The notes under the pieces: model-generated
The model's input: the letters and a program-made list of their open reading frames with translations, nothing else
What the model was told of the DNA's origin: nothing
Databases searched by the model: none
Made by a program: the position numbers and the translations under genes
Source of the DNA: Cyrtodaria siliqua
Taxonomy: Eukaryota; Mollusca; Bivalvia; Adapedonta; Hiatellidae
Assembly: GCA_037043455.1 (NCBI GenBank)
Contig: JAWPHD010005580.1
Location: forward strand, 1 to 64,000
Length of the DNA stretch: 64,000 nt
Reading direction: 5' to 3'
Part shown: positions 47,150 through 58,706 of the stretch, in pieces
Layout of the letters: every line of letters begins with the position of its first letter
How positions within the stretch are numbered: the stretch's first letter is position 1

Positions 47150-49473
47150 ATTGGAAATGCCCTATCAAAAATAACCTTCGCATGCGAAATATGTATTTCT
47201 CAAACGATTTTAAAAAGTAAGGTATATTATTTACTAATAAAAATGTCTGTTTCACTGATATACAACGTATTCAGGTTATTTCAGAAAGTCGACCATGTTT
47301 CATGAAAGGAAGGTTTATAGAAGAATCTAACAAGATATAATTGAAAAGTGTAAAGAATTAGATATGTCAGGTTTATTAGTAATATTAGATTTCGAGAAAG
47401 CTTTTGGTTCTCTTGAATGGTGTTTTGTTGATAAAACCTTTCCTTTCCTTAATTTTTGCGACTCCATTATACAATGGTTTTAGACGTAACTAGTTGCAAT
47501 TTAAACAATGGACACTATTCAAATTATTTCTTAATACAACGCGGTGTTCGTCAGGGGGACTCTTTATCAATCACCATATCTTTTTATAATATGACTAGAA
47601 CTGCAAAGTGCAACTTTAAAAAACAATCCGGATATTAATGGAATTACAATTAGCGATTCTGAATATCTAATAAAAATAAGTATAAAAGTCGAACAGGAAA
47701 TGCAGCTTTCACAGAACACAGTAATCCCCAAAACACGCAAAAATACAAACAATAGTAATAAAGAAAAAAGGCATATGGCGTCACAAACACAAAAAGGTTG
47801 ACAATAGGGCTACCGCCTTGGAAGCAAATATACCGATGATTTATCCCTATTTCTTATCGACGATGAAAACTCTCTAAATGCCACTTCAGTCACTGTCGAT
47901 GAATTCTCATTTTCTGGACTTCAAGCACATTTTGATAAAACAGAAATCAGTTGGATCGGATCTAAAACTAGGCTGTAAAGAAAGGCTATATACATTGAAA
48001 ACTGTAAGGTGGTATCAAACTGGATTGTTCAAGCTGTTGGGAATAGAATATAACTTACAGAACAACATTTATGTTGAGCTCAGTTTTACAAATACATTTG
48101 GGAAAAAAAAAAGGTTAATAAATGGTTGGTCTTTTAGAAACTTAACACTCATAGGAAAAACAACAGTCTTATATTTTTAGCTTTGCCAATACTCATTCAA
48201 TTTTTAACAGTTTTGCCGGACCCACTAGACTCTGTTTACCAAGACATAAATGCTCTTTTCTTTGGTCAAACAAAGCGGACAAAATCAAACGAAATGTTAT
48301 GATGTATACAATCGAAGAAGGTAAATTGAAAGTTCCTCTCCTCAAGAAATCACTAAGCCATTCACTTCAGCTAATATGGATTAAAAGGATTCTAGATCCA
48401 AACAAATATTCAGCATGGAACTCTCTTATTTTAGACGATCTGAAAACATGTGATGGATACAAATTACGGCATCTTGATAAGGAAGGTGTCGTAAAAGTAG
48501 GAAACAAAATGAATAAGTTTTAGATTCAACAGTTACAGCAGACGATATATCAATCGCTGAACTACAATCCAAGCATTCAAATGAGCAATCTATGCAAAAA
48601 CGGATTTTTTTTTTCATAAACGATATTGTAGGTGATAACTGCTAATTGTTATCCTTTGAACATATTGTAGAGCAATATGAGTTAAAGATATCCTTCTTGA
48701 AATATACCGGACTGGTATCAGCCAATCCTGTTCAATAGAAAGTTTTAATTAAAAATCAGCATCAGATAGAACTCCACCCGCCCATTCCACCCCCACAAAA
48801 AAAAAGCAAAAACAAGCAATATTGTAAAACTATATAATGCAAAAAAGGTGAACCAATCGATTTATCATGAATTTGTAAAATGTGTTGTGGCACCATATGC
48901 TGCTTGACACAAGTGCCAATCAGATTTAGACAAAGTCGTAAATACAGAAGACTGGAATGTTTTTAACAAGTAGCCTTTTAATGTTATAGACGATACCTAT
49001 CTTCAGTCTTTACTGTTCAAGATATTGCATCGAACCCTTTTCACTGATTCAAAATATATCAACGCAAATTGTCGGAAACCGAACTTTATATTTTTGTGTA
49101 AAAATTCAAAAGAAACCATTTATAATTTGTTTTTTGAATGTATGTTCTCAAGAAATGTTATTATACAGTTATTTAATGTTTTAAAGGAAAGATGTAACAT
49201 TTCAATAGAAATAAAATAAGAAAACATTATTCTAGGGACACACTGTAGAACAAATATTGACAATATTATATATTCACTTGTACCTATCTACGTATATTAA
49301 TGTAAATTGTAAAAGTGTGTTCCAATATTTTCTATCTTTTTAGAACAAGTTAAAAGTTATATGATTATCGAATTGTTTTCAACATATATGCACTCCGTAG
49401 CAAAAGCAAACACAATTAAATTAAGATGGAACCTAGTTAAAGATATTTTTGAAAGTAAACTGTCAATTATGTA
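47150..49473 (+). mobile_element. L1/Tx1-like LINE reverse transcriptase, broken
   Basis: Across frameshifts the sequence reads: FMKGRFIEE (about 47300), LLVILDFEKAFGSLEW (47370-47417), IQRGVRQGDSLS (47537-47572), then after an insertion YTDDLSLFLIDDENS (47829-47873), HFDKTEISWIGSK (47929-47967), a domain with QLIWIKRILDPNKYSAWNSL (48369-48428), and a tail with FKILHRTLFTDSKYIN (49017-49064) and NTIKLRWNLVKDIFESKLS before a stop at 49471-49473. The order and tail match L1/Tx1-group LINE ORF2. Mutated key sites are AFD to AFG, YADD to YTDD, and GCPLSP to GDSLSI. It lies in intron 3 in the sense orientation. Confidence 0.85.
47681..47821 (-). mobile_element. 141-bp family A insertion nested in the LINE
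   Basis: Interrupts the LINE between the codons for SEYLIKIS and KYTDD. AAG is duplicated on both sides (47678-47680, 47822-47824), and removing the insertion restores the RT reading frame exactly. The insert begins TATAAAAGTCGAACAGG and ends CTACCGCCTTGG, so it defines one natural pair of family A ends. Confidence 0.85.
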
Positions 49474-50194
49474 GTAAAAAACATCAAATGATAATGTATT
49501 TAAACACATGTTTTGTCTTAAAATAGTTCTGGTAGATGTGTTTTAATTTACTAGTACTTGTTTCATAGGACTCGAATGTAATATTTGAAGAAAAATGTAT
49601 ACATGTACACTTGATATTTGAAAAAATATTAAAAACAAAACAACTTATTGAGGTACTACTTGCATTTTGTCTGAACATTCCTAAAAGAAACTAAAACACC
49701 TTTGGCTGAAACAAACGCGCCGAACAATGGACATAACATTATGCATATGTACCGAGAGCACGTAGCTCAATGTTGATCGACGTACTTATATATGATAATG
49801 TTTTTACCCTCCCCATGTAAAGCATTTCTTTAGTTACTTACTTATTTACTTACCGGTTATTTAAACAAATATATATTTGCGCACTCAAATATAGATCAAG
49901 AGTAAATGTAAGTTTGTATACCTACCAGGTATTTTATTTGTACAATTGAATACTGAAGTGAAAATTAAAATGGATTGTTTCCTAGGTAGATTTATTTGTA
50001 TATCCCGTCTTACGCCTGGGTACACCTAGTAAAACAGATGTTTCCATATATTGATGTTTGCCTACGCCATCTGGTATATAGGACGTTGCAACCGTCACCG
50101 TTATCGCGGTTCATAGGCAGATTACTACGATCCTTAGCGCAGCAAACGTCATTATATAGAACACAATGTTTAATCTCTTTATGAAATGCGAAAA
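49474..50194. other. intron 3 remainder
   Basis: AT-rich; no coding or repeat signal beyond short frames. Confidence 0.5.
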
Positions 50195-50345
50195 GTGGTC
50201 TAGTGGTAAAGCGTAGGACACAGGATCCAAAGTATCGTGGGTTCGATCCCCGCCATGACCAAATGTATTGTGTACCTGAGCAAGACACTTTATCTGAGTT
50301 ACTTAGTACTGGTTCTATCCGGGAAAACATTGAGAGTAATTAGAA
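50195..50345 (+). ncRNA. tRNA-derived SINE
   Basis: The tRNA-like head GTGGTCTAGTGGTAAAGCG (A box) and GTGGGTTCGATCCCCGCC (B box) closes with ATGACC (50195-50260). It is followed by TACCTGAGCAAGACACTTTA, a central domain of the kind shared by widespread animal SINE superfamilies, and TATCCGGGAAAACATTGAGAG. The head is well preserved, so this is a fairly young copy. It is a SINE rather than a functional tRNA because the body continues past the acceptor stem. Confidence 0.8.
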
Positions 50346-50594
50346 CAAATTCAGACATCTTTCGCTAAACTCGATGTAAAAATAAATAAGTTTAAACTAA
50401 TATGTTATCTCACTATATATGGTGATGTTTTATATGAGACAAGCAGTAGTTAATACGCTTCTGAATATCTGAATTACTTAAATCACCCTTATGTGTGTTC
50501 TTCTTACAATGTTTATGTATTAAAGGAGTATGTTTGTCCTGTCACTCATTGAAACAGTATATACTTTCATTCATATGATGTAGATATTTTTCAG

Positions 50595-50717
50595 CACCAA
50601 CACCTGCACCGACAGCAGCACCTACACCAGCACCCACTCCTGCACCAACTCCAGCACCAACGCCGGCACCAACTCCAGCTCCGACACCTGTTCCCATAAC
50701 TAGCGCCCCTGCCCAAG
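50595..50717 (+). CDS. exon 4: Pro-Ala-Pro-Thr repeat linker
   Basis: Acceptor GATATTTTTCAG, donor CAAG before GTACAT; 123 nt, phase 1 in and out. Encodes residues 106-146: nine or so P-A-P-T-type repeats, then [10 protein letters not shown]. As a symmetrical 1-1 exon it could be skipped without a frameshift. Such Pro/Thr repeats are usually extended, often O-glycosylated linkers in secreted proteins. Codons vary (ACT, ACA, ACG, ACC; CCA, CCT, CCG, CCC) while the peptide stays constant, which supports coding use over a simple DNA repeat. The Gly/Ala/Val open frame on the other strand is its shadow. Confidence 0.8.
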
Positions 50718-50984
50718 GTACATGCATATATCAATATCGAGCAATCGTATATAGTTATTGGTCCTATAATCCACTACTAGTCAGAGTGCTATTAATCGAG
50801 CAACATCCGCGCGCAATAGGACAATGGCAAGCTCAGGGTTCATGCAAAAATAAAACATATAGTTGTCAATATAATCCAATTCTGCTATATTCTATTATGT
50901 TACACCTGCCGAAAGGTATGCAGCATCTACACACCGTATACAATAAAGCATCTGCAAATAGTATACATTAGTGTGGATGATGTG

Positions 50985-51665
50985 TATGCATCTTTATATA
51001 GTAAACTGGTTTGCACAAGGAAAGTGGATTGCATAAGGTACTGACATATAGTTAGTGGCTTGCATAAGGTATTTGCATATAGTTTAGTGGTTTTGCACAA
51101 GGTACTTGCATACAGTTTAGTGGTTGCATATAGTAAAATGGTTTGACATGGAAAGTTGTTTTTACAAGGTACTTGCATATAGTAAAATGTGTGGACAACG
51201 TACTTGCATATAGTAAAATGTGTGTACGAGGTGCTTGCATATAGTAAAATGTATGTACACGGTACTTGCATAAATTAAATTGTGTGTACACGGTACTTGC
51301 ATATAGTAAAATGTGTGTACACGGTACTTGCATATAGTAAAATGTATGTACACGGTACTTGCATATAGTAAAATGTGTGTACACGGTACTTGCATATAAT
51401 AAAATGTATGTACACGGTACTTGCGTAGTAAAATGTATGTACACGGTACTTGCATATAGTAAAATGTGTGAACACGGTACTTGCGTAGTAAAATGTGTGT
51501 ACACGGTACTTGCATATAGTAAAATGTGTGTACAAGGTACTTGCATATAGTAAAATGTGTGTGCAAGGTACTTGCATATAGTAAAATGTGTGTACACGGT
51601 ACTTGCATATAGTTAAGTGTTTTCACAATGTACTTGCATATAGTTCAAAGGTTTGCAAAAAGTAC
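50985..51665. repeat. 31-bp tandem array
   Basis: About 20 units of ACTTGCATATAGTAAAATGT plus GTGTACACGGT (31 bp), most regular between 51250 and 51610, decaying leftwards. Since 31 is not divisible by 3, all three minus-strand frames stay open with a 31-residue period (frames at 50927-51626); these are not genes. It lies in intron 4. Confidence 0.95.
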
Positions 51666-51854
51666 GGGCATATATAGATACAACCCAATGACATCGTTAT
51701 TGGGATTGCTATCAAGTCTGTGTGAAACATTTCCAACAATGAAGATGGAGTATATTGTCTCCAGCCTTTTGTCAGTATTAATGTAGGCACCGTAATGTTT
51801 GGCAAATGTACTATGTAGATGAGCTTCCGCATCAAATGTCAAATTAGTCACACA

Positions 51855-52020
51855 GCTAAAGTGTCAGCTTTAAAGTAGAATATCGCTTAAGCCGGTGCTA
51901 GGAGGCGTGGGAGGTGTTGCATCTTATAATTACCTCTCGTGAACAGACTCAATAAAACCGAGTCTGCTACTTTTATCTCTTGTTTGTGTTTGTGGCTTCC
52001 AAGGGATCAGGCTTTCAGTA
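51855..52020 (-). repeat. family B repeat, minus copy
   Basis: TTTAAAGTAGAATATCGCTTAAG, CCGGTGCTAGGAGGCGTG, GGTGTTGCATC, the hairpin GACTCAATAAAACCGAGTC, GTTTGTGGCTTCCAAGGGATC and CAGTATTTATT. Covers the 5' two-thirds of the unit. Confidence 0.85.
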
Positions 52021-52477
52021 TTTATTTATATTTTCCAAATCATTGGCATAAAAATGCGCGTGGAAAATTTATGCAGATTTGTTTGCACATTTACTAATAT
52101 TGCAAATGCAATAATATACTTAGATACTTCCAAAATATACTCGGTAAAAACAGTTTTGGACCAGGGTATATAAAGTCATATAAACATAAAACTACTGGAC
52201 AGAATTTGAGTATATTTTTTTAGTAACCAAGGTCTACCCTACCCGGTTAATTTGGTACCAGAAACATTAAATTCCAAATAAGATTTAATTTTAAAAAAAT
52301 ATCGCGAACACACAAAGGGTCTGTAAAAAATGTTGTAAAGTCCATAAAAAGTAACAGTTACGGACACATTTGAGTAACCAATAAAAAGATTATTATTTTT
52401 TCGCAAACTTTCATTGTAAACTATAATTATTGTTGATTGTTGATCTGTTGTGAATTATCAACTGGAATAATAAGGGT

Positions 52478-52535
52478 TATGGTCGAATGTCATGGTTCAG
52501 CGATCATTGTACGGGTTCGAACACTGCCATGCTCC
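52478..52535 (+). ncRNA. tRNA-like fragment (old SINE head)
   Basis: ATGGTCGAATGTCATGGTTC and CGGGTTCGAACACTGCCATG give an A-box-like and a clear B-box-like motif at tRNA spacing, without a closed acceptor stem. Confidence 0.5.
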
Positions 52536-52719
52536 AAAACCTTTTTACAGAGTATAGATTGACTGTGAAACTTGCTAGAAACATAAACCCAACATATTGA
52601 ATTTTAAAGTTAATCTAATTAAATTATCATAACTTAAAGCAATATATTTGTGTAAAATTCTGAGTAAGTAATATATTTCTATAGGTTTTGCAACTTAAAA
52701 TATATGAATCTTTCATGGG

Positions 52720-52843
52720 TATCCGGTGAAGATACGGAATTCCAACAAGAGGTATGACTGTTTTTATTGGAACCGAGGCTCTGCCAAGGTTCCGATTAAA
52801 ACAGTTATACCGTTGGACGGAAATTCCCTATCTGAACCGAATA
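52720..52843. mobile_element. palindrome (MITE-like)
   Basis: GTATCCGGTGAAGATACGGAATT pairs with AATTCCCTATCTGAACCGAATAC, and ACTGTTTTTATTGGAACC with GGTTCCGATTAAAACAGT. At the tip the left arm has CCGAGG (52773) and the right CCAAGG (52784): same orientation, and the A may be a CpG-decayed G. Confidence 0.8.
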
Positions 52844-54560
52844 CACATGATTGATTCTTTTTCTTGCATACCATTACATTCTGCGCGTTGACGTCACCAA
52901 CTACTAACGTTTTGCATGTTTATTTACATAATGACGTCATGCAACTGTCATTGTTTATATCAGCGCGTAACCTTTATCTTCCCCCATGTTGTCCATCACC
53001 TACGTAAAACGCGGATAACCGTATCCGGCATGCACGTGCTTATAATTTGCCAATGCGATATTTGTGAGAACCTGATATTTGAACACGATGTTTAGCATAA
53101 CATTGTCACCAATAATATTTCTGTAACTTGTTTTAGATCCTTAATGACCAAACATGCGGCTCAAATGTATCATTACAAGCTGGTTGCCTTTAAAATAAAC
53201 AAGGACTCTGACCAAAGCGTATTGTGTTTGCAATTGCTAACCATATTTTATTGCCACGACATTTATTGTATACCATTAAAATGCAAATAACTGCACTGAC
53301 ATTGAATGTTTATACACAGTATTTACTTTCAACAATTAAATGTCTCACCAAACATAATTCAACAATTAGGACCATCAATTATACTAAAAATGGGTATTTC
53401 AGCGACCGTGTTGAACCCGTACTGATAAATAAAGATGTTTTTGTTACATCTGTTTATAGCGACATTCAAATTGTTTCTTACATTCTCCCGATTTAAACGG
53501 TCCCTTTAAATGCAGTAGTTTGAACACATCGGAAAAAGTATTATATGTCAATTGAATATGACTAAAGTTGCTATAAGCGCTACTTAAATAGGTCCTAATT
53601 TGTACCCCAGCAATAAGCGCTACTTAAATAGGTCCTAATTTGTACCCCAGAAATGAACTCCGTTTGCTTTCGTTTTCCGATTGCATTTCATTTTTTGTGC
53701 ACTGTGTTCGCTCTTTTAAAGCTCCCGTTTGCTTTCCATTTGAATTTTATTCTAACTACATTTTTTAAATGCATCCAGTTGCGTTCGTGTATGCATTTAG
53801 TGCTGACAGAAGAAACGCTAAGCACATTTAAATGCACGGAACTGATTAGTGAATGCACTAAATAAATGCAGAATGGAAATATATGCAACGACTGCGACAC
53901 CTCTAACTGCTAATACAACACTTGTTTATTCTTAAAGTCCGTGTTGTCCTCTTCACATAAACGACAGGTAAAGACGGAAAGAGACAAACTCTGACGGAGA
54001 CAAATGCATTTTGGAATTTAACAAGGAGTGGTTTTAAGTATTATTTATTTAATTGTCGTTTCAACCACGTTCCTAAGAATACAGAGTTGATCCGAGTAAG
54101 ACAAAGGCATGTGCGTGCATCATTTTAATTGCGCTAACTGTGCATGCATTTATAATACGAATTTAGGTATGTGCCTTGGTTTCTCTTAGCGCAGTCCCGT
54201 TGAAAGGCGGAACCGATTTTAAATATCTCGCCATCCAACACTTTCAACAAAACTGACGATGAGAATCCAAAATCTTACTTTGTTATAAACTATTGTCATC
54301 GAGGTCAATCCAAACACAGCATGTTTTACTCATAAACAATTCAAACGTAAACGGTGGAATGTTAAGTTAGTATACAGCGAAATAAATCGATATTCGTTTG
54401 TTTTGTTTGTTTGTACAGTGTTTTTTGTCCTTTTCAACACATGTAAGGTTATATATGACGGTCGATTTATTTTGTGGTGGAGGCAGACCACCTACTTTTC
54501 CTGGGTAGAACAGTACTGTATACCTTCGTAAGAATCGACACTTCCTCACTTACAAGTCGA
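52844..54560. other. intron 4 middle, unassigned
   Basis: A 37-bp tandem duplication (AATAAGCGCTACTTAAATAG...CCCAG) lies at about 53571-53650. The overlapping frames 53653-53865 and 53688-53900 have no recognisable motif. Confidence 0.5.
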
Positions 54561-54643
54561 GCTCCCAGTGGGATTCGAACCCGCAGCGATGAGAGGCGAA
54601 GGTTTACAACGCAACGTCGTTAACCATTCCGCCTCGGAGACGC
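54561..54643 (-). ncRNA. tRNA-like element, minus strand
   Basis: On the minus strand: GTCTCCGAGGCGGAATGGTT, a Ser/Leu-like long-variable-arm layout, then GCGGGTTCGAATCCCAC (B box) and TGGGAGC. The acceptor pairs only partly (CTCC/GGAG), so this is a tRNA pseudogene or SINE head, not a confident tRNA gene. Confidence 0.55.
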
Positions 54644-54701
54644 TTAATTCATCATCCCAATTCCGTGTGTAATTGTAGACATGTATGGTTTCATGATAGA
54701 G

Positions 54702-55116
54702 TAGGTTTCCTAGTATTCTAACAAAGTTTGAGTTTTATAAATACTGATAAAGGTGATCCTTTTGGAGCAACAAACACAATTAAGTGAATAAAGCAGCAGA
54801 CTCGGTTTTATTGAGTCTGTTCATGAGAAGTAATGAAAGAAGCAACACCTCTCACGCCCCCCTAGCACCGGCTTAAGCGGTATTCTACTTCAAAATCACC
54901 TATATTGGGCTCGTTCGTCCCAAAGGACCAGTAAAAATAACACTACTGATTCGTAGCACGGGGAGTCTTTTTACAGCCGCCACACTGGTGATTTCTAAGT
55001 ATTCTAACGAAGATTGCGTTTTATTTAGGTGGTTTCGAATTATTCTAACGAAGTTTGAGTTTTATATAGGTGGTTTCTAAGTATTCTAACGAAGTTTGAG
55101 TTTTATATAGGTGGTT
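54702..55116. repeat. 42-bp tandem repeat split by a family B copy
   Basis: Units GGTGGTTTCTAAGTATTCTA plus ACGAAGTTTGAGTTTTATATA start at 54987, 55028 and 55070, with a final GGTGGTT at 55112. One unit (54702-54738) lies on the far side of the family B element, so that element sits within the array. Confidence 0.85.
54739..54986 (+). repeat. family B repeat, near-complete unit
   Basis: Best single unit, 248 bp: AATACTGATAAAGGTGATCC, GGAGCAACAAACACAATT, the hairpin CAGACTCGGTTTTATTGAGT-CTG, CTCTCACGCCCCCCTAGCACC, GGTATTCTACTTCAAAATCACC, GGGCTCGTTCGTCCCAAAGG, CCAGTAAAAATAACACTACTG, GTAGCACGGGGAGTC and ACAGCCGCCACACT. No coding capacity. Insertion inside a 42-bp array defines its ends. Confidence 0.9.
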
Positions 55117-55429
55117 AACAAAACATTCTCGCTTTAATACGAAAACGACATGGAGAAACAAAGTTTATGTTACCATGGCACCTATTTGGATATTTCTAAA
55201 TAACAGGTTCGTGATACTGTATTACTTTAGTAAAAAGCAAACGATTGACATTTACACGTATAACAACGTCAACATGTCCTATTTCACGAGGAGTGCGAAC
55301 GAACATTAACACACAAACAAACCATATGCCATATTTTACGTGGAATGTCGTATGTGAGTAACCAAGCAAATGTAGAAGGCGATTACTTTCAAACTTGTCT
55401 GCAGTGTGATATATACTTAACGCAGGTAT

Positions 55430-56780
55430 AAAATGCGAGATGGAAGTTTTGCATTCACAGACCACAGTCAACCAAATACATCACTTCAAAACAAATGGCA
55501 ATTACAGGGATATATAGAAGCAAAGTATGCGACTCCACAACACAAAATAGTTGACAATAGCGGGTAGCGCATTCGAATGGCAATGGCAAAAAGGCCGCTG
55601 GAGGTCTCAAACAAAGTTGTTCAACAAACCTCACTTTTAACATATGTTCATTCCAATTAAACGGGACAATGTAAATAAAGAAATTCCCGTCTGGCTATTT
55701 CCTCTAACATCATCATCACTAGGCAATATAAACAATACATAAACAAACACGGCAGCATTACTAAGCGATATAAATGTTACATAAGCAAACACGGCAGCAT
55801 TACTAGGCGATATAAACAATGCATAAACAAACACGGCAGCATTACTAGGCGATATAAACGATACATAAACAAACACGGCAGCATTACTAGGCGATATAAA
55901 CGATACATACAAAGACACGGCAGCATTACTAGGCGATATAAACGATGCATAAACAAACACGGCACCAATACTAGGCAATGTAAACGATACATAATCAAAC
56001 ACGACACCATTACTAGGCAATATAAACGATACATAAACAAACACTGCAGCATTACTAGGCAATATAAACGATACATAAACAAACACGGCAGCATTACTAG
56101 GCAATATAAACAATACATAAAGATGATCATGTATATATATGGAGATATAAAAAGACAAAAAGAATAGGAAGCACAGAGCAAGTACTCATTGATTTGGCAG
56201 ACGACAGAGCAACAAGGAGAATTAGGGCATGACAAGCAAGACAAGATTGAAGACAAACACGTTATTGGCTCCTTCAGCGTTTAGGTAGACGTCATCATAG
56301 GGTCAACAATATGTCTGGTCATCGAACACATTCAAAGAAGAACGTATAGTGACGAAATGTAAATGGGCCAACCACTAAACACGCAATGCGTTGTAAAATG
56401 ATAGTCATAATATCTTTTGGTAAACTTTTTAACAATTTATTTAAGAATTGATTCGCATTGTTTCGGCGTTTCTGTGGTTTTAAACGATTGCAGTGGTGAT
56501 AACGTGCGTTTGTTTGTGAGTGAAGTGCGTGCGACTCCTTATACATAAGTTTTTTTTTAAAATAAACTCTATTTTCTTTAACAGATAAAACTAAACGAAT
56601 GTAAATATTATAGAAAATGTATGAAAGTGATTATGACCAAGGATCTTGTAAATTGGTCAGCCACTAAATATGGATTGCAAAATGATAGGATCACAATGAT
56701 TATGACCAAGGATCTTGTAAATTGGTCAGCCACTAAATATGCATTGCAAAATGATAGGATCACAACCTCTTTTGAGAAAC
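55430..56780 (-). repeat. family A repeat, longest minus copy with internal satellite
   Basis: From the family 3' end (CAGGTATAAAATGCGAG, about 55425) through TTGACAATAGCGGGTAGCGC, ATTAAACGGGACAATG, GGCAGCATTACTAGGC, ATTTGGCAGACGACAGAGC, TAGGTAGACGTCATCATAGG and CAATGCGTTGTAAAATGATAG to GATTATGACCAAGGATCTTG. The end segment (about 56634-56760) is itself duplicated as two 63-bp units. Minus-strand open frames at 55637-56256 result from the internal 42-bp array. Confidence 0.85.
55690..56120. repeat. 42-bp tandem expansion inside family A
   Basis: About ten units of GCATTACTAGGCGATATAAA plus CGATACATAAACAAACACGGCA. Elsewhere (for example 19000-19030) family A has this block once. Because 42 is a multiple of 3, two minus-strand frames remain open with a 14-residue period; I regard these as artefacts. 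Confidence 0.9.
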
Positions 56781-58514
56781 TTTCTATCAAGTTTAATTGA
56801 GAAATATTATTTTTCAGCGTTTCTGTGGTCTTAAACGCTTGTAGTAAATGGCAAAGCGCTCAGAGGTAAACTTGCTATCACTACTGGCGTTTAAAACTGC
56901 ATTAACACCGGGAAAAAAAGGCAAATCAAATCTTATATTTACATTATTTTTCCGTGGCTAAAGTATCAGCAATAACGTGCCTTTGAAGATTGATAATGAT
57001 CAAAAATACCAAAAAGACCACTTCCGTCAGTGTATTTTCAGACATTGAAATAGCCATTTTCTATTTAGACGCATTTGATGCGATCGCAGTGCGTGGGTTC
57101 TGCGCGTGCGCTTTCTTACACATACAGTTTGCTTTTAAAATGCATGAATTTATAAGGTTTCAAAAGTAATTCAGAGTTGGTAAATCGTTGGTTGAATAAC
57201 GTACATGGTGTAGTATTATGTAGAAATATGTCCACTTTTGAACCAAACAATATGGTTGATTAAAGAACTGAACTCGAAAGCCATTGTTTCCAAATGAAAC
57301 GTGGTATATATTACATTCACGTCTTAACCTTGGAAAACAAACAATACGAAATGTGAGGGATGCAAAAGTACTTATTCTAGAGATAAATATATAAATATAA
57401 AGAATTGTCAACGATGACGACGTCGCATATGTTAATTAGTGGTATGTAAGCAATATTTTATAAGTTTAATTTGAAATATTAAGAGGTTATTTAGCAATAT
57501 CCAATTTTAATTGTTTTTATTACACAGCAGTCTTCATCTTTACATCTTTAAAACAAAACATTTAACAACGAACACAGAATAATAAAGTAAGCCATACCCA
57601 AACTGGAGTACGTTTGTAACTCATGAATGTCTATCAAACGTGTCCTCACCACCAGTGACCACACTGACCACACTGACCACAGTTAGCTAGTTTTCTTCTC
57701 GCAAAAGTCGTTTAAACAATGCATGCACATGGTTGTCACTCATTACTGCAAGACTAATAACATATAGTTAAACATGTAATCTATATTTTATATTATGTGC
57801 GGTGAGCAAAACATACTTAAAGTTTGCATGGTCTTTTATATCTGTTTGTTTCATGCTATTTGTATTTTGGTGTTATTGTTTGTAATATTAAAATTAAGCG
57901 TTATCTCAAAATTAACATATTACAGCATGCACGTGTGCTATCAATGTTCCAATGTTAACTTTTGTTAGACATGTTCTTTCTCATAACTATACGTGTACTT
58001 TACTAACAAACACTAACTTAAATATAAAAATAGCATGCTTCATGTTTGAAAGTAAAAGTTGAGTTTTATGAAAGAGTTAAATAGTTATGGAATTCAATAT
58101 ACATTTATTTATATTCTAGTTTGTTTTTTATTCGATTAAGTGACCAGTTGTTACTTAGGCACATACACATAGGTAAAGAATAATACATTCTTACTAAACT
58201 TACGTTGCTAAGTTACACACTGTATGTATCCCAAATTAATAGTGATTGGCTTTTTAAACAAATAGGTAACATGAAAACATAAGAATTACAACAATTGGAA
58301 ATTTGCAAAATGTACCTGACGTTTCGAATTTTATTTAAACATCGGAGGTTATACAAGTATAAGTTTACGTATTTCTCACGTTTCAGTCATTTATCAAATG
58401 TTAATGGCACGGTGTAAATCCGTACACTATTTTATATAGTATCAGTGAGTGTATGCCTTTACATATAAGCCTTTTCATGTAAAACTGCCATCAAATATCG
58501 AGCTCAAAGTGATA
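56781..58514. other. intron 4, unassigned
   Basis: Only small repeats seen, for example TGACCACACTGACCACAC at 57656-57682. No coding signal. Confidence 0.5.
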
Positions 58515-58645
58515 ACATTCTGCATATATAACAATGTTACACTGTTAACATTCTGCATATATAACACTGTTACACTGTTAACATTCTGCATATATAACAC
58601 TGTTACACTGTTAACATTCTGCATATATAACAATGTTACACTGTT
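58515..58645. repeat. 33-bp tandem repeat, four copies
   Basis: AACATTCTGCATATATAACA plus CTGTTACACTGTT. An 11-residue period appears in the overlapping frame 58449-58658, which is not considered a gene. Confidence 0.95.
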
Positions 58646-58706
58646 TAAATATTTTTAGAAAGAGCTATGTATCCTTAAAAATAACTATTAAATAATTAAA
58701 AATAAT

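Noticed and set aside
50542..50727. Minus-strand Gly/Ala/Val-repeat frame
   Set aside because: Antisense shadow of exon 4, which has splice sites and the correct phase on the + strand.
50927..51626. Overlapping minus-strand frames of 100-181 codons
   Set aside because: All three frames of the 31-bp array stay open with the same shifted peptide, which shows absence of stops in the unit, not coding.
55637..56256. Minus-strand frames of 173 and 159 codons with 14-residue periods
   Set aside because: Produced by the 42-bp expansion inside family A; two frames are open at once.
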